A stretch of 26,538 nt of DNA from Planctomycetaceae bacterium UBA4732 (GCA_002404095.1 DHJA01000294.1:12886-39423); one strand, 5' to 3'. Numbered from the stretch's first letter, positions 8,182 through 15,393 are shown. The notes: generated by a model not told the origin, from the letters alone. Numbers and translations are program-made.

Positions 8182-8286
8182 TTAATATACACCCACTTCC
8201 GCCTCCCCGCCAAATCCGTTCTATAGTTGCACATCGGCGGAAACTCCGTCCCGTCCGCGTTCCATCGAGGGTTGGGAGAAGAAGAT

Positions 8287-10986
8287 ATGAGGATGCACTT
8301 GGACACTGTTCCAAAAGGGCGGGGAAACCCCGCCCCTACAGCGGTTTTTCGTAGGGGCGAGGTTTCCTCGCCCTCCTTCTGGAACAGATTCTTATTGCAT
8401 GGCTCTCTGGTGCTGACCGCGGTCGGGCTGACGGGTTGCGGCGGCGCCCCGGCCATCGTCGCGTCGGATACGCCACAAGAGGAAGTCGCCCGCCTCGGCG
8501 ACAAGACCGACGTCAACCTGGCAAATTGGCTGAAACAGCCGCGGCCGGAACTGGCCCGGCGCGTCGCCGAATGGACCGACGTCGTTCAGAAACAACGGCT
8601 GCACGCCCGCGAAAACCCGCTGTCCGTGGACCTGTTGCCCGCGCTGCAACCGCCGGCGACGATGCCAGTTTTCCGCGAGGCATCCTACTCCGAGAAAGCC
8701 GGCTTCAGCCTGCCTCCTTACGTCAAAGCCGGCGACGTGGATGCCGCCCTTGCGCTGCACCTGGCCCGATTCGGCGACCGTGAGGCCGCTCTCAAAATAA
8801 GTGACCCGGCCGACAAAGACCGTCGTACAGAACCTAACTATCCCGTCGAGTGGACGCAGCTGACCGCGTTGGCGTTCCAGTCGGCGGAGTGGAAGCTGGC
8901 TACGGGCGATCCGCAGGGAGCTACCGACCTCATTCAAATGCACCAACAGCTCCGCGCGCTGCTCGACGACAAAGCGGCCGCCGGGCCGCTCGGCGCCGCT
9001 TTGCTGCCGCGCGGCCGCCATGCGCTCGCCGAAGCGGCCATCGCATGGAAGAAGTCCGGCGTCAATAAGCCGGGATTTGCGGAAGACGCCGAGGCCGCAC
9101 TGAAGGCGTGGGGCGAGTCGCCGCCGCCGGCCCTCGCGCTGGCGCCGGGCGCCGGCCAGGCCGAGGCCGTCCGCCTTTTCCAGCGACCGGCCAACGGCCA
9201 GACCATTGCGGCGGCCGAGCCGATGGCCGTCCAGCGCGCTCTCGATCTGTTGGCATTGCCCGTCCCCACTGAGGGTGTGCAGGCCGTCGTCGCTTTCTTC
9301 GACGCCGATAAACGCCTGACCGAAACGCTCGTCCTCTACCGCGCCAACTTCGTCCAGACTTATCCGGATCCGGTAAATCTTGCTTACGATCTCGTCGATC
9401 ACGCGCTGCCCGGCGACGACCCTGTCAAGGGAGTCGGCCTGACGCGACGGACCTACTCCGGCGACGGATTGAAGTACGAGGCGGTGCTGTTCAGCCGCGG
9501 CGACGCGCTGGGCGGCTACGTGCGCATCGCCGGTGCCAAGGCGGCGCCGACGGGAAACCTGCCGCCCGACGCGCGCGACTTCGGCGTCGTCCACCTCGAC
9601 CAAACCTTCGAGCAGAATCGCGTCCAGTTTGCCCGCGACAGAATAGGCCCCATAGTAGAGAGAGATTTGCGAAAATCGTCTAGCGCCGTCCGTCTGCCGA
9701 TCGTCAATCCGGCGCCGAGCCGGGCCGCGCTTCAGCGCGAGAAGGACCAGAACCTGACCTCTTCGTTCGCATTAAGTTGGCCGTTGGACGAAATGCCGAC
9801 CGCCGCGACTCAATTGGCCGTGCCGCTGGTGGGCGCTTACGGCAGTCCGCGCATCGACGGCGTGGCCGACCCCGACGGCGATTACGTCGCCTTCGTCTGG
9901 GAAGACGCACGGACGCGGCTGACGTTACGGCTGCCCTATGAATCGAACGGGCCGATGTTGACGGCGGAGAATCGGCCTAGTTCCGATGGCGCCGACGCCC
10001 GCGCCGCGGAGACGTTCGATCTGTCCGGGCGCAAGGCGAGATGGGATGCGGGTAAGCCGCTGCGCTGGCTGCCGCGTTCGCGGGAGTTGCCTGAAATTCA
10101 ACTTGGCATGACGAGAAAGCAAGTACTGGACAATCTACCCCGCAAGGCGTCGATCATTCAGCAGAACCTTGGCGGCGGCCTATCGCTTCTCTTCCGAGAC
10201 GCGCCGGCGTCAGAGGCGACGTTCTTCGTCCGTCAGATGTTCCTACGTTTCGGCCCGGACGACCGCTTGGCCGAGATTCGCGTGCGCTATCAGGAAGGCC
10301 CGGCCCGGCCGGACGAGCATCACCTGTCATTACTTGCCGCGCTCAAGAAGAGCGGCGGCGAACCGCAGTCGCTGCCGGCGCCGTGGGCAGGTTTGTGGGC
10401 GGACCTGCCGGAGCGAGAGCCGAAAGCCGCGCTTTACCGTTGGGCGGATGACACCACCTTATTGACTTGTCAGCGCGACGCCGGCGGCGCCGAGGTGACG
10501 CTGCGCGACTGGCCGGCCGGCGTGACGGCGGAGCAGGCGGCGGAAGCGTTGCCGCCACTGCGTTTCTGCGACGATGGCACGGCTGGCGTACTCCTGGGCC
10601 AGACCCGCGCCGACGTACTCAAGAGGTTCCCCAACCACAAGCCGGTGGAAAACGAGGACGCGATCGCGCTGGCCCCATCCGCCGACAGTCCCTATGAGAC
10701 ATTGGCGGTCTGGTTTGACGCCGATAAGGTGACGCGCATCGTGGCCCAGCACAAGGCCAGGCCGCGCGAGGCGGCGGAGGTGACGACGAAAATGCAGGAG
10801 GCGTGGGCGCGCGATTTCGACCATCTGGGAGCGCTGCGGCGCGAGGACGGTGCGGCCGGTTCGATTTTGCAAGCCTACGGCTGGCACGACGACAAGGTGC
10901 GCGTGCGCCTGTTGGCGCAGGAGACCGCCGACGGGCCTCGCCTGTTCACCGAATGGCGCCATTGGCCTGTCGCGGCGAAGCGCTGA
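8287..10986 (+). CDS. Large lipoprotein of unknown function with a repeat-disrupted signal peptide
   Basis: The product is 899 residues. A lipobox LTGC (Cys51) follows a hydrophobic stretch FLLHGSLVLTAVG, so the mature protein should be a lipid-anchored envelope protein. I see no known catalytic domain. The C-terminal third holds two related segments, IQLGMTRKQVLDNLP (about 612-626) and VLLGQTRADVLKRFPN (about 775-790), each with the G-x-T/S-R-x-x-V pattern of BamE/SmpA-like folds; this resemblance is tentative. ATG 8287 has GGGAGAAGAAG upstream and is preferred over the upstream ATG 8227. Residues about 7-34 are encoded by a palindromic repeat (8306-8387), lengthening the n-region of the signal peptide abnormally. 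A TTG at about 8397 could give a short normal signal peptide instead. The gene's 3' end is duplicated as a relic at 12116-12169. Confidence 0.8.
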   Translation: MRMHLDTVPKGRGNPAPTAVFRRGEVSSPSFWNRFLLHGSLVLTAVGLTGCGGAPAIVASDTPQEEVARLGDKTDVNLANWLKQPRPELARRVAEWTDVVQKQRLHARENPLSVDLLPALQPPATMPVFREASYSEKAGFSLPPYVKAGDVDAALALHLARFGDREAALKISDPADKDRRTEPNYPVEWTQLTALAFQSAEWKLATGDPQGATDLIQMHQQLRALLDDKAAAGPLGAALLPRGRHALAEAAIAWKKSGVNKPGFAEDAEAALKAWGESPPPALALAPGAGQAEAVRLFQRPANGQTIAAAEPMAVQRALDLLALPVPTEGVQAVVAFFDADKRLTETLVLYRANFVQTYPDPVNLAYDLVDHALPGDDPVKGVGLTRRTYSGDGLKYEAVLFSRGDALGGYVRIAGAKAAPTGNLPPDARDFGVVHLDQTFEQNRVQFARDRIGPIVERDLRKSSSAVRLPIVNPAPSRAALQREKDQNLTSSFALSWPLDEMPTAATQLAVPLVGAYGSPRIDGVADPDGDYVAFVWEDARTRLTLRLPYESNGPMLTAENRPSSDGADARAAETFDLSGRKARWDAGKPLRWLPRSRELPEIQLGMTRKQVLDNLPRKASIIQQNLGGGLSLLFRDAPASEATFFVRQMFLRFGPDDRLAEIRVRYQEGPARPDEHHLSLLAALKKSGGEPQSLPAPWAGLWADLPEREPKAALYRWADDTTLLTCQRDAGGAEVTLRDWPAGVTAEQAAEALPPLRFCDDGTAGVLLGQTRADVLKRFPNHKPVENEDAIALAPSADSPYETLAVWFDADKVTRIVAQHKARPREAAEVTTKMQEAWARDFDHLGALRREDGAAGSILQAYGWHDDKVRVRLLAQETADGPRLFTEWRHWPVAAKR
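8306..8387. repeat. Palindromic repeat of the GGGCGGGGAAACCCCGCCCCTAC family, copy B, inside a coding region
   Basis: CTGTTCC (8306-8312) and GGAACAG (8381-8387) are the ends of an 82-bp element closely matching copy A at 6035-6139 through its core (AGGGCGGGGAAACCCCGCC then CCTACAGCGGTT). It lies in the 5' end of the lipoprotein gene and is read in frame, giving KGRGNPAPTAV in the predicted protein. This peptide is the translation of the repeat, not a natural signal-peptide sequence. Confidence 0.9.
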
Positions 10987-11015
10987 CGGGTTCAACGGCC
11001 TTTGCCTCATTTCTG

Positions 11016-11049
11016 GGAACGCTCGCTTTGAAAGCAAAGCGAGCGTTCC
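11016..11049. terminator. Perfect 15-bp hairpin after the lipoprotein gene
   Basis: GGAACGCTCGCTTTG (11016-11030) pairs exactly with CAAAGCGAGCGTTCC (11035-11049) around an AAAG loop, 30 bases after the lipoprotein stop codon. There is no downstream T run, so intrinsic termination is uncertain; it may be another dispersed palindromic repeat that serves as a transcript end. It separates the lipoprotein gene from hicBA. Confidence 0.55.
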
Positions 11050-11168
11050 TAAACAATCGACCAACCGATAGAATACTACCGCAGACGTTCCTCCAGCCAC
11101 AGGGGCAGGGAAGCCGGTTTCGTCTGCCAATCCGCGGGTTCGCGCGCCAAACGCACGAGGAGACGCAC

Positions 11169-11459
11169 ATGCCGGCTGAAACGATGGGAAACGCCAAGCA
11201 AGAGTCGCCGGCAATGTATAAATTCCACGTCCTTCTTACGAAGGATGACGAGGATTCCTTTTCCGCCGTCGTGCTGAATCTTCCCGGAGCCGGTAGCTGC
11301 GGGAGTAAAGAGGAAGAGGCGATGGAGAACGTGAGGGAAGCCATCCGGGGTGTTCTGGAATCTTATAAGGCCTCTGGAGAAGAAATTCCCTGGAAAGACT
11401 CCTCAGCGGCGGAGATTCCTCCGGGCGCTAAGCAAAAGTGGATCATCTTAAATGTCTAA
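11169..11459 (+). CDS. hicB: HicB-family antitoxin (short form)
   Basis: The 96-residue protein is the probable antitoxin of a type II HicBA system, neutralising the adjacent HicA RNA-binding toxin. It has the HicB partial RNase H fold pattern: KFHVLLTKDDEDSFSAVVLNLPGAGSCG (18-45, seen as two strands and the conserved LPGAGSCG turn), followed by the EEAMENVREAIRGVLESY helix. It lacks a C-terminal DNA-binding helix-turn-helix, as in many short HicB proteins. ATG 11169 is preceded by GAGGAG with about seven bases spacing; ATG 11214 would remove a poorly conserved 15-residue leader and is an alternative. It overlaps hicA by eight bases, indicating coupled translation. The order antitoxin-then-toxin is common for this family outside enterobacteria. 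Confidence 0.85.
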   Translation: MPAETMGNAKQESPAMYKFHVLLTKDDEDSFSAVVLNLPGAGSCGSKEEEAMENVREAIRGVLESYKASGEEIPWKDSSAAEIPPGAKQKWIILNV

Positions 11460-11679
11460 GGTTCCACGACTCTCTGGCGCCGAAGCTGTGCGCGCTTTTG
11501 GGAAGGCTGGCTTTTATCTCGACCGTATCACCGGCAGTCATCACATCCTGAAGAAGGACGGCCACCGCCACAGGCTGTCGATCCCAGTACATAAAGGCAA
11601 AACAGTCGGAGTAGGATTGCTGAAATCGCAAATGGACGCCGCTGGTCTCACCGTGGATGAGTTCTTGAAACTCCTTTGA
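11452..11679 (+). CDS. hicA: HicA-family toxin (predicted mRNA interferase)
   Basis: The 75-residue protein has the double-stranded-RNA-binding-like HicA fold. The family cleaves mRNA and arrests growth when free of HicB. Key features are SGAEAVRAFGKAGFYLDR (8-25), the active-site histidine in GSHHIL (His30), and the GVGLLKSQMDAAGLTVDEFL helix at the C-terminus. Length and motif order match the family. It starts inside the end of hicB. A degenerate copy of its first ~60 bases lies at 13100-13160, suggesting that the locus was once present twice. Confidence 0.88.
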   Translation: MSKVPRLSGAEAVRAFGKAGFYLDRITGSHHILKKDGHRHRLSIPVHKGKTVGVGLLKSQMDAAGLTVDEFLKLL

Positions 11680-11706
11680 TTTACCGACAAGATTAACGCA
11701 ACGCCC

Positions 11707-11745
11707 TCAAACCCCGAACCTCCTCAACGCCTCCCTGTTTAACTC
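11707..11745 (-). pseudogene. Relic of the 3' end of an enolase-superfamily gene
   Basis: Read on the minus strand, these bases encode ELNREALRRFGV and a stop. The intact enzyme at 13724-14839 ends ELNREALKRFGV and a stop. By eye 31 of 39 bases match and only one of twelve residues differs, so most changes are synonymous. No further coding is visible upstream of the relic. It sits 28 bases after hicA, in the same relative position and orientation as the intact gene relative to the hicA relic at 13100. Confidence 0.75.
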
Positions 11746-11764
11746 AGAAGGCAGGAGTAGGTCC

Positions 11765-12094
11765 ATGATTCTCTCATCGAATCTCTTCACCGACCTCCCC
11801 GGGCGCTTGCCCGACGAACTTGTCACCACGCTGCTCGAAACAGCAGGCGTGCGAATCGAGCGGATCGTTTCCAACGGTCACGCATCGCCCGAAGACTTTT
11901 GGTACGACCAGGAGCAGCATGAGTGGGTCATGGTACTGAGAGGAGCGGCGCGGCTTCGCATGAAGGACGAGGAACAGCCAATTGAGATGAAACCGGGCGA
12001 TTTTGTGAACATCCCGGCGCACACGAAGCACCGGGTCGAGTGTACGGACCCGGACGAGCCGACCATTTGGCTGGCGGTCTATTACGGAGATTAG
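11765..12094 (+). CDS. Small single-domain cupin protein
   Basis: The 109-residue protein is a single beta-barrel cupin. Cupin motif 1 is around GHASPEDFWYDQEQHEWVMV (38-57) with His52 and Glu53 as likely metal ligands, and motif 2 is PGDFVNIPAHTKHRVE (77-92) with His86 and His89. The family (ERIVSNGHASPEDFWYDQ, EPTIWLAVYYGD) is widespread in bacteria as an uncharacterised cupin; no substrate can be named. ATG 11765 has GGAG ten bases before it. It lies between the enolase-family relic and the lipoprotein relic, exactly at the inferred duplication junction, and so may have arrived with or after the duplication. Confidence 0.82.
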   Translation: MILSSNLFTDLPGRLPDELVTTLLETAGVRIERIVSNGHASPEDFWYDQEQHEWVMVLRGAARLRMKDEEQPIEMKPGDFVNIPAHTKHRVECTDPDEPTIWLAVYYGD

Positions 12095-12115
12095 CGGTGA
12101 GCGCCGACCTGGGGC

Positions 12116-12169
12116 GGGCCGCGTCTGTTCACCGAATGGCGCAATTGGCCCGTCGCGGCGAAGCGCTAA
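12116..12169 (+). pseudogene. Relic of the 3' end of the large lipoprotein gene
   Basis: The bases encode GGPRLFTEWRNWPVAAKR and a stop. The intact lipoprotein ends DGPRLFTEWRHWPVAAKR and a stop (to 10986). Over 10942-10987 versus 12125-12170, 43 of 46 bases match by eye, and the stop codon has changed from TGA to TAA. Upstream of 12116 the similarity is lost. This is a truncated duplicate, not a functional gene. Confidence 0.85.
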
Positions 12170-12200
12170 CGCATGTTGCTTCGCACCGGTTCGGTTCACC

Positions 12201-12210
12201 TGATAGAATA
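12201..12210 (+). promoter_or_regulatory. Possible -10 element of the HEPN-like/BolA-like pair
   Basis: TGATAGAATA lies 42 bases before the ATG at 12252. A matching CGATAGAATA (11066-11075) precedes hicB. The shared decamer may be a -10 region (TAGAAT) kept from the duplicated segment. No good -35 box is visible in either case. Confidence 0.3.
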
Positions 12211-12251
12211 AAGCTGAACGCGGTCCCGACGAATGCCGGTAGGATCCTGCG

Positions 12252-12779
12252 ATGGACTTCCAGCCCAAGGATTACTATGAGGCGGCCTCCGACCGAATGG
12301 ACCAGGCCGATTTGCTGTACTCGCTGGCTGCAGAGTACTGCCAGGGCCTTGAGGATCGGCGATACGCCTGGGTCGTTTACTCGGCCGGCCTTGCGGTTGA
12401 GTGCATGTTGCGGGCCTACATACGCAGGGTGACTAACAAGTTCAGCAGTAGGCACGACTTGTCGAGGCTGTTCGTCGAAAGCCGGCTGGACACTCGCGTT
12501 GTAGAGCATCTAGGTAAGCAGGGATATGACGCCGGGTCGCCAGTAGTCGTTGAGCGCTTGACTCGGCTCTATGCGGCCGCTGGCGTAGTTGCCAGGATTT
12601 GGCGGAACAACTACCGCTTCGCGTCGGATGGGGTGCTGATCAGAGATTTCTTAGATCGGAAGGTCGTCCGGGCGCGGGATAACAAAGGCGCCAAAGCCCA
12701 AGTGCTACGAAAGCAGGCGCATTTGCTGCTGTTAGGCGCCGGGACAATCATTAAGGCGGGGAAAGAAGCATGGACCTGA
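12252..12779 (+). CDS. HEPN-like alpha-helical protein
   Basis: The 175-residue protein is all-helical and resembles HEPN-domain proteins. An amphipathic helix YYEAASDRMDQADLLYSLA (8-26) is followed by YAWVVYSAGLAVECMLRAYI (38-57), the core 'A-G-x-A-x-E-C-x-L-R/K-A' helix of the fold. HDL (68-70) and then WRNNYRF (117-123) occupy the place of the C-terminal W...RY motif. The RNase motif R-x4-6-H of toxin-type HEPN proteins is not seen, so it may be non-catalytic or use another site. It overlaps the next gene by ten bases. Associated HEPN proteins often act in toxin-antitoxin or defence modules, but that role is inference here. I am fairly confident of the fold class, not of the function. Confidence 0.6.
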   Translation: MDFQPKDYYEAASDRMDQADLLYSLAAEYCQGLEDRRYAWVVYSAGLAVECMLRAYIRRVTNKFSSRHDLSRLFVESRLDTRVVEHLGKQGYDAGSPVVVERLTRLYAAAGVVARIWRNNYRFASDGVLIRDFLDRKVVRARDNKGAKAQVLRKQAHLLLLGAGTIIKAGKEAWT

Positions 12780-13099
12780 CCGAAAAAATCCGTGCCGCAT
12801 TCGCCAGCCTCCTAGGGTCCGCGCCGCCGGTCGTCGTTAAGGTTAAGGCCGTCGGAGACCGTGTGTTGGTCTATGTGGTGTCGCGGGCGTTCGTCCACCA
12901 GTCGCCCTTAAAGCGACAGCGGCTCGTCAGCAAGGCGCTGCGAGGGACCGACTCCTCGCTTAGCTCCGCTGAACAACACCGCATCGGATTGGTGCGCACT
13001 TTCACCCCTGGAGAGGCCGGCAAGATCATCCAGCGCCGCAAGGCCCGCCGTGCGCAATCGGCTCCCGATCCTGTGTCGGACAAAGCGTCCGGCGGTTAA
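12770..13099 (+). CDS. Small protein with BolA-like motif pattern
   Basis: The 109-residue protein has a layout like BolA: an N-terminal helix DLTEKIRAAFASLLG (2-16), then VYVVSRAFVHQSPLKRQRLV (34-53), followed by SAEQHRIGLVRTFTPGEA (66-83). The K-R-x-R-L-V block (48-53) and the H-x-x-x-L...T-x-T-P-x-E segment (70-82) match the conserved BolA helix-turn-helix and C-terminal strand patterns. The metal-cluster loop of BolA is not evident, and the last ~25 residues are a basic, disordered-looking tail. It starts within the end of the HEPN-like gene (overlap 12770-12779), so the two are translationally coupled. A HEPN/BolA-like pair is not a combination I know. Family membership is a visual judgement and needs a profile search. 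Confidence 0.5.
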   Translation: MDLTEKIRAAFASLLGSAPPVVVKVKAVGDRVLVYVVSRAFVHQSPLKRQRLVSKALRGTDSSLSSAEQHRIGLVRTFTPGEAGKIIQRRKARRAQSAPDPVSDKASGG

Positions 13100-13160
13100 A
13101 AGGTTTCACGAATCTCTGGCGCGGACGCCGTGCGAGCTTTTAAGAAGCGGCTTTTATCAC
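13100..13160 (+). pseudogene. Relic of the 5' end of hicA
   Basis: The bases encode KVSRISGADAVRAFKK, against KVPRLSGAEAVRAFGK at the start of the intact hicA (11452). The match then loses two bases and continues with CGGCTTTTATC (hicA has TGGCTTTTATC). There is no ATG and the frame breaks. The relic starts immediately after the BolA-like stop codon, and its end overlaps the next gene's Shine-Dalgarno. Confidence 0.8.
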
Positions 13161-13172
13161 GGAGGAGCCGCT

Positions 13173-13703
13173 ATGCTTGCTATACTGAAGTCTCCCAAAG
13201 TTTGGCTCCTGTTGCTCATAGCCGCGGGCTACATATTCCTGCCAAAGCTGCTTCCACCCCGCTTCGAGGAAAAGATCAGCTGGCACCCTGAGGGACGGAA
13301 CTGGTTTGGACAACCCGGGTGGACCGCTTTCGTCTACGCCGCCGGATTGCTGATAATATTATGCGCCTTGCGATTTCTTATCCTCCGGAAGAGCCGTGGT
13401 CCAATCGATGCGGCCGCATGGTACTGTCTGGTACTGTCGGTATTCGTGCCTGCCGTGTGGCTGCTTGTGGTAATAGACTGGGACAACGAGGCGGTGGCCG
13501 AGATAGCCTGCTGGGTTGGCTATCCGATCGCCCTGCTCTTCGTTCCTACTGTCGTGTTCTTGTTCGATCTGATAACGCACACATCTCTCGCCCCTGGCGT
13601 TTACCTACTTAGGTCGGTGGGCGAAATCTGCCTGTTGGTCCCGGCTTGGTGTATGGTTTGGGTTTATATTGAATTGTTGATCCTGGGATGGGTCGGTTTC
13701 TGA
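13173..13703 (+). CDS. Hypothetical membrane protein
   Basis: I recognise no family. The 176-residue protein has about five hydrophobic helices (roughly 8-26, 48-70, 80-101, 111-135 and 145-173) joined by short polar loops; the first is followed by a longer polar loop with KLLPPRFEEKISWHPEGRN (25-43). A strong GGAGGAG lies five bases before ATG 13173. It is 73 bases after the BolA-like gene and might belong to the same transcript. It ends 20 bases before the convergent enolase-family gene. Its position inside the accessory patch makes it a candidate membrane partner of the HEPN/BolA-like pair, but nothing in the sequence shows this. Confidence 0.65.
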   Translation: MLAILKSPKVWLLLLIAAGYIFLPKLLPPRFEEKISWHPEGRNWFGQPGWTAFVYAAGLLIILCALRFLILRKSRGPIDAAAWYCLVLSVFVPAVWLLVVIDWDNEAVAEIACWVGYPIALLFVPTVVFLFDLITHTSLAPGVYLLRSVGEICLLVPAWCMVWVYIELLILGWVGF

Positions 13704-13723
13704 AACGAGAATCCGCTGGCGGT

Positions 13724-14839
13724 TCAAACTCCGAACCGCTTCAGCGCCTCCCGGTTCAGTTCAATTCCCAGTCCCGGCGTATTGGGCACGGTCAAATATC
13801 CCTCCGCGTCCGGCCGGAACGGCGTCGTAACCAGTTCATCCAGATACGGCGACGGCGTAAGGTATTCGACGTAGCGCGCGACGGGTATCGCGGCCGTCAG
13901 ATGCAGGTCGGCGGCCAGGCCGATGGCCGTGTTCCAGCCGTGCGGCACGTACAGAATGTTGTGTTCATACGCCATCCAGGCGATGCGCCACGCCTCCGTG
14001 ATACCGCCGCATTTCGTACAATCCGGCTGGATAATGTCCACGGCATGGCGTTCCAGAAACGGCCGGAAACTTTGCCGTCGCGTCAGTACTTCGCCTGCGG
14101 CAATCGGCACCGGCGAATGGCGCCGCAGCTCGATGTAGCCTTCCAGGTCGTCGGGCGGCAGCGCCTCTTCAAACCAGACCACGTCATATTGAGCGAGCAT
14201 TTTCGCCGTTTCCAGCGCCCATTTGTAGCCGTGCGGCCAGAATTGTTCGCTGCCGCCGGCGTCCACCATCAACTCCACGTCCGGCCCGACGGCGTCGCGG
14301 GCCGTTTGCATCAGCAATTCGTCGGTGCGCCGGTCGCGCCGGCCGAACGGCCGCCAACCCAGCTTGATCGCCTTGAAGCCGCGCGCCACGGTCTGCCGCA
14401 GCGTCTCGGCCAACCGCGGCGGTTCGTCGAAAAGGATCGAGCCGTAGGGTTTGATGCGCGTGCGGTAGTTGCCGCCCAAGAGGCGCGACACTGGCTGCCC
14501 GCAAATCTTCCCCATGAGATCCCATAAGGCGATGTCGATGCCGCTGATGGCGTGCTCGACCGCCCCGCCGCGGCCCTGCCAGAACGTCGATTGCCGCAGC
14601 TTCTCGCTGACGCGGGCCGGCTCGTCGGCGCGTTCGCCGATCAGGTGCGGCCGCAACAGGGCGACCGCCGCCGTGACCAGCGCCTTGCTCGTCATGGCGC
14701 TGCCGACGCCGACAAGCCCCTCGTCGGTGACGACCTCGACGATGGTGTTAAGGTCTTCCTCCGGCTTCATGCCGCCGGGCCAGCCGCCGTCCACCGTGCC
14801 GCCCGACAAACCCGTTATTTTGACATCGACGATCTTCAT
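13724..14839 (-). CDS. Enolase-superfamily enzyme, mandelate racemase/muconate-lactonizing subgroup
   Basis: This is a cytosolic acid-sugar dehydratase or related enzyme of unknown specificity. In the 371-residue product the metal ligands are Asp193 (MVDAGG), Glu224 (WFEEALPPDD) and Glu250 (IAAGEVL). Lys159 in AIKLGW is the candidate active-site base and His300 in YVPHGWNTAIG matches the catalytic histidine of the mandelate racemase subgroup, with the partner Asp273 in IIQPDCTKCGG. The length fits the family. I chose the start at 14839 because AGGA lies nine bases upstream; ATG 14845 is only three bases from it. panD lies 23 bases upstream on the same strand, so the two are probably co-transcribed, though no pathway link is obvious. 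Its 3' end is duplicated as a relic at 11707-11745. Confidence 0.88.
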   Translation of the reverse strand: MKIVDVKITGLSGGTVDGGWPGGMKPEEDLNTIVEVVTDEGLVGVGSAMTSKALVTAAVALLRPHLIGERADEPARVSEKLRQSTFWQGRGGAVEHAISGIDIALWDLMGKICGQPVSRLLGGNYRTRIKPYGSILFDEPPRLAETLRQTVARGFKAIKLGWRPFGRRDRRTDELLMQTARDAVGPDVELMVDAGGSEQFWPHGYKWALETAKMLAQYDVVWFEEALPPDDLEGYIELRRHSPVPIAAGEVLTRRQSFRPFLERHAVDIIQPDCTKCGGITEAWRIAWMAYEHNILYVPHGWNTAIGLAADLHLTAAIPVARYVEYLTPSPYLDELVTTPFRPDAEGYLTVPNTPGLGIELNREALKRFGV

Positions 14840-14862
14840 TGTCATTATTCCTACGCGGCTGC

Positions 14863-15291
14863 TCAACAGGACTTCATGACCGTCTGCGGCCCCGCGATTT
14901 CCGCCGTCCGCCCCGGACGGATGAGGTTGTTCTCGTCCACCAGCACCACGACGGGCCGATATTCCCGCGCCGCCGCGTCTTCCATCTGCGTAAACGTGGC
15001 CACGATCACCAGATCGCCGGGCTTTACCAAATGAGCGGCCGCGCCGTTGACGCACATGATGCCGGAGCCGGCGTCGCCGGTCATGGCGTAGGTGCGCAGG
15101 CGTGTGCCGCGCGTCACGTTCCAGACGTGGACTTCCTCATACGGCAGGATATTCGCCGCCTGAAGCAGCAGCGCATCGAGCGTCAGACTGCCTTCGTAAT
15201 CCACGTCGGCGTGCGTGACGGTCGCCCGATGGATTTTTGATTTGAGCATGGACCGGCGCGGCGGCGGGGGTGCGGCGGGTTGCATGGCCAT
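14863..15291 (-). CDS. panD: Aspartate 1-decarboxylase
   Basis: It converts L-aspartate to beta-alanine for pantothenate and coenzyme A synthesis. The pyruvoyl enzyme self-cleaves between Gly34 and Ser35 (DYEGSLTLD), leaving the pyruvoyl group on the serine. The family start [12 protein letters not shown] is at residues 15-26, and [19 protein letters not shown] (82-100) is the conserved central block. The open frame allows a 14-residue Pro-rich leader before MLKSKIH. The start at 15291 has AGGGA upstream, while the family-typical start at 15249 has no clear ribosome binding site, so the leader may be real. The protein is otherwise full length. It heads an apparent two-gene unit with the enolase-family enzyme. 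Confidence 0.93.
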   Translation of the reverse strand: MAMQPAAPPPPRRSMLKSKIHRATVTHADVDYEGSLTLDALLLQAANILPYEEVHVWNVTRGTRLRTYAMTGDAGSGIMCVNGAAAHLVKPGDLVIVATFTQMEDAAAREYRPVVVLVDENNLIRPGRTAEIAGPQTVMKSC

Positions 15292-15393
15292 CCCTTGGTC
15301 TCCTGACGGCGAAAACGAGTCCTTTCTATTCTAGGGACTGATCCAAGACAGGCCTTCAGGCGAGCGCCGGGTTTATCGCCGCCGCTCCTCTTG

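Noticed and set aside
8118..8516. Long upstream extension of the minus-strand DUF2007 gene
   Set aside because: It passes through the neighbouring gene and the palindrome; DUF2007 starts exactly at 8117 with a ribosome binding site.
10987..12110. hicBA plus cupin as a transposon bounded by the 46-bp direct repeat
   Set aside because: The repeated bases are coding 3' ends with diverged synonymous sites and no transposase or terminal inverted repeats lie between them; the ordered relics favour duplication.
14846..15055. N-terminal extension of the enolase-family enzyme into panD
   Set aside because: The extension is Arg/Gly-rich shadow translation of panD, without family similarity.
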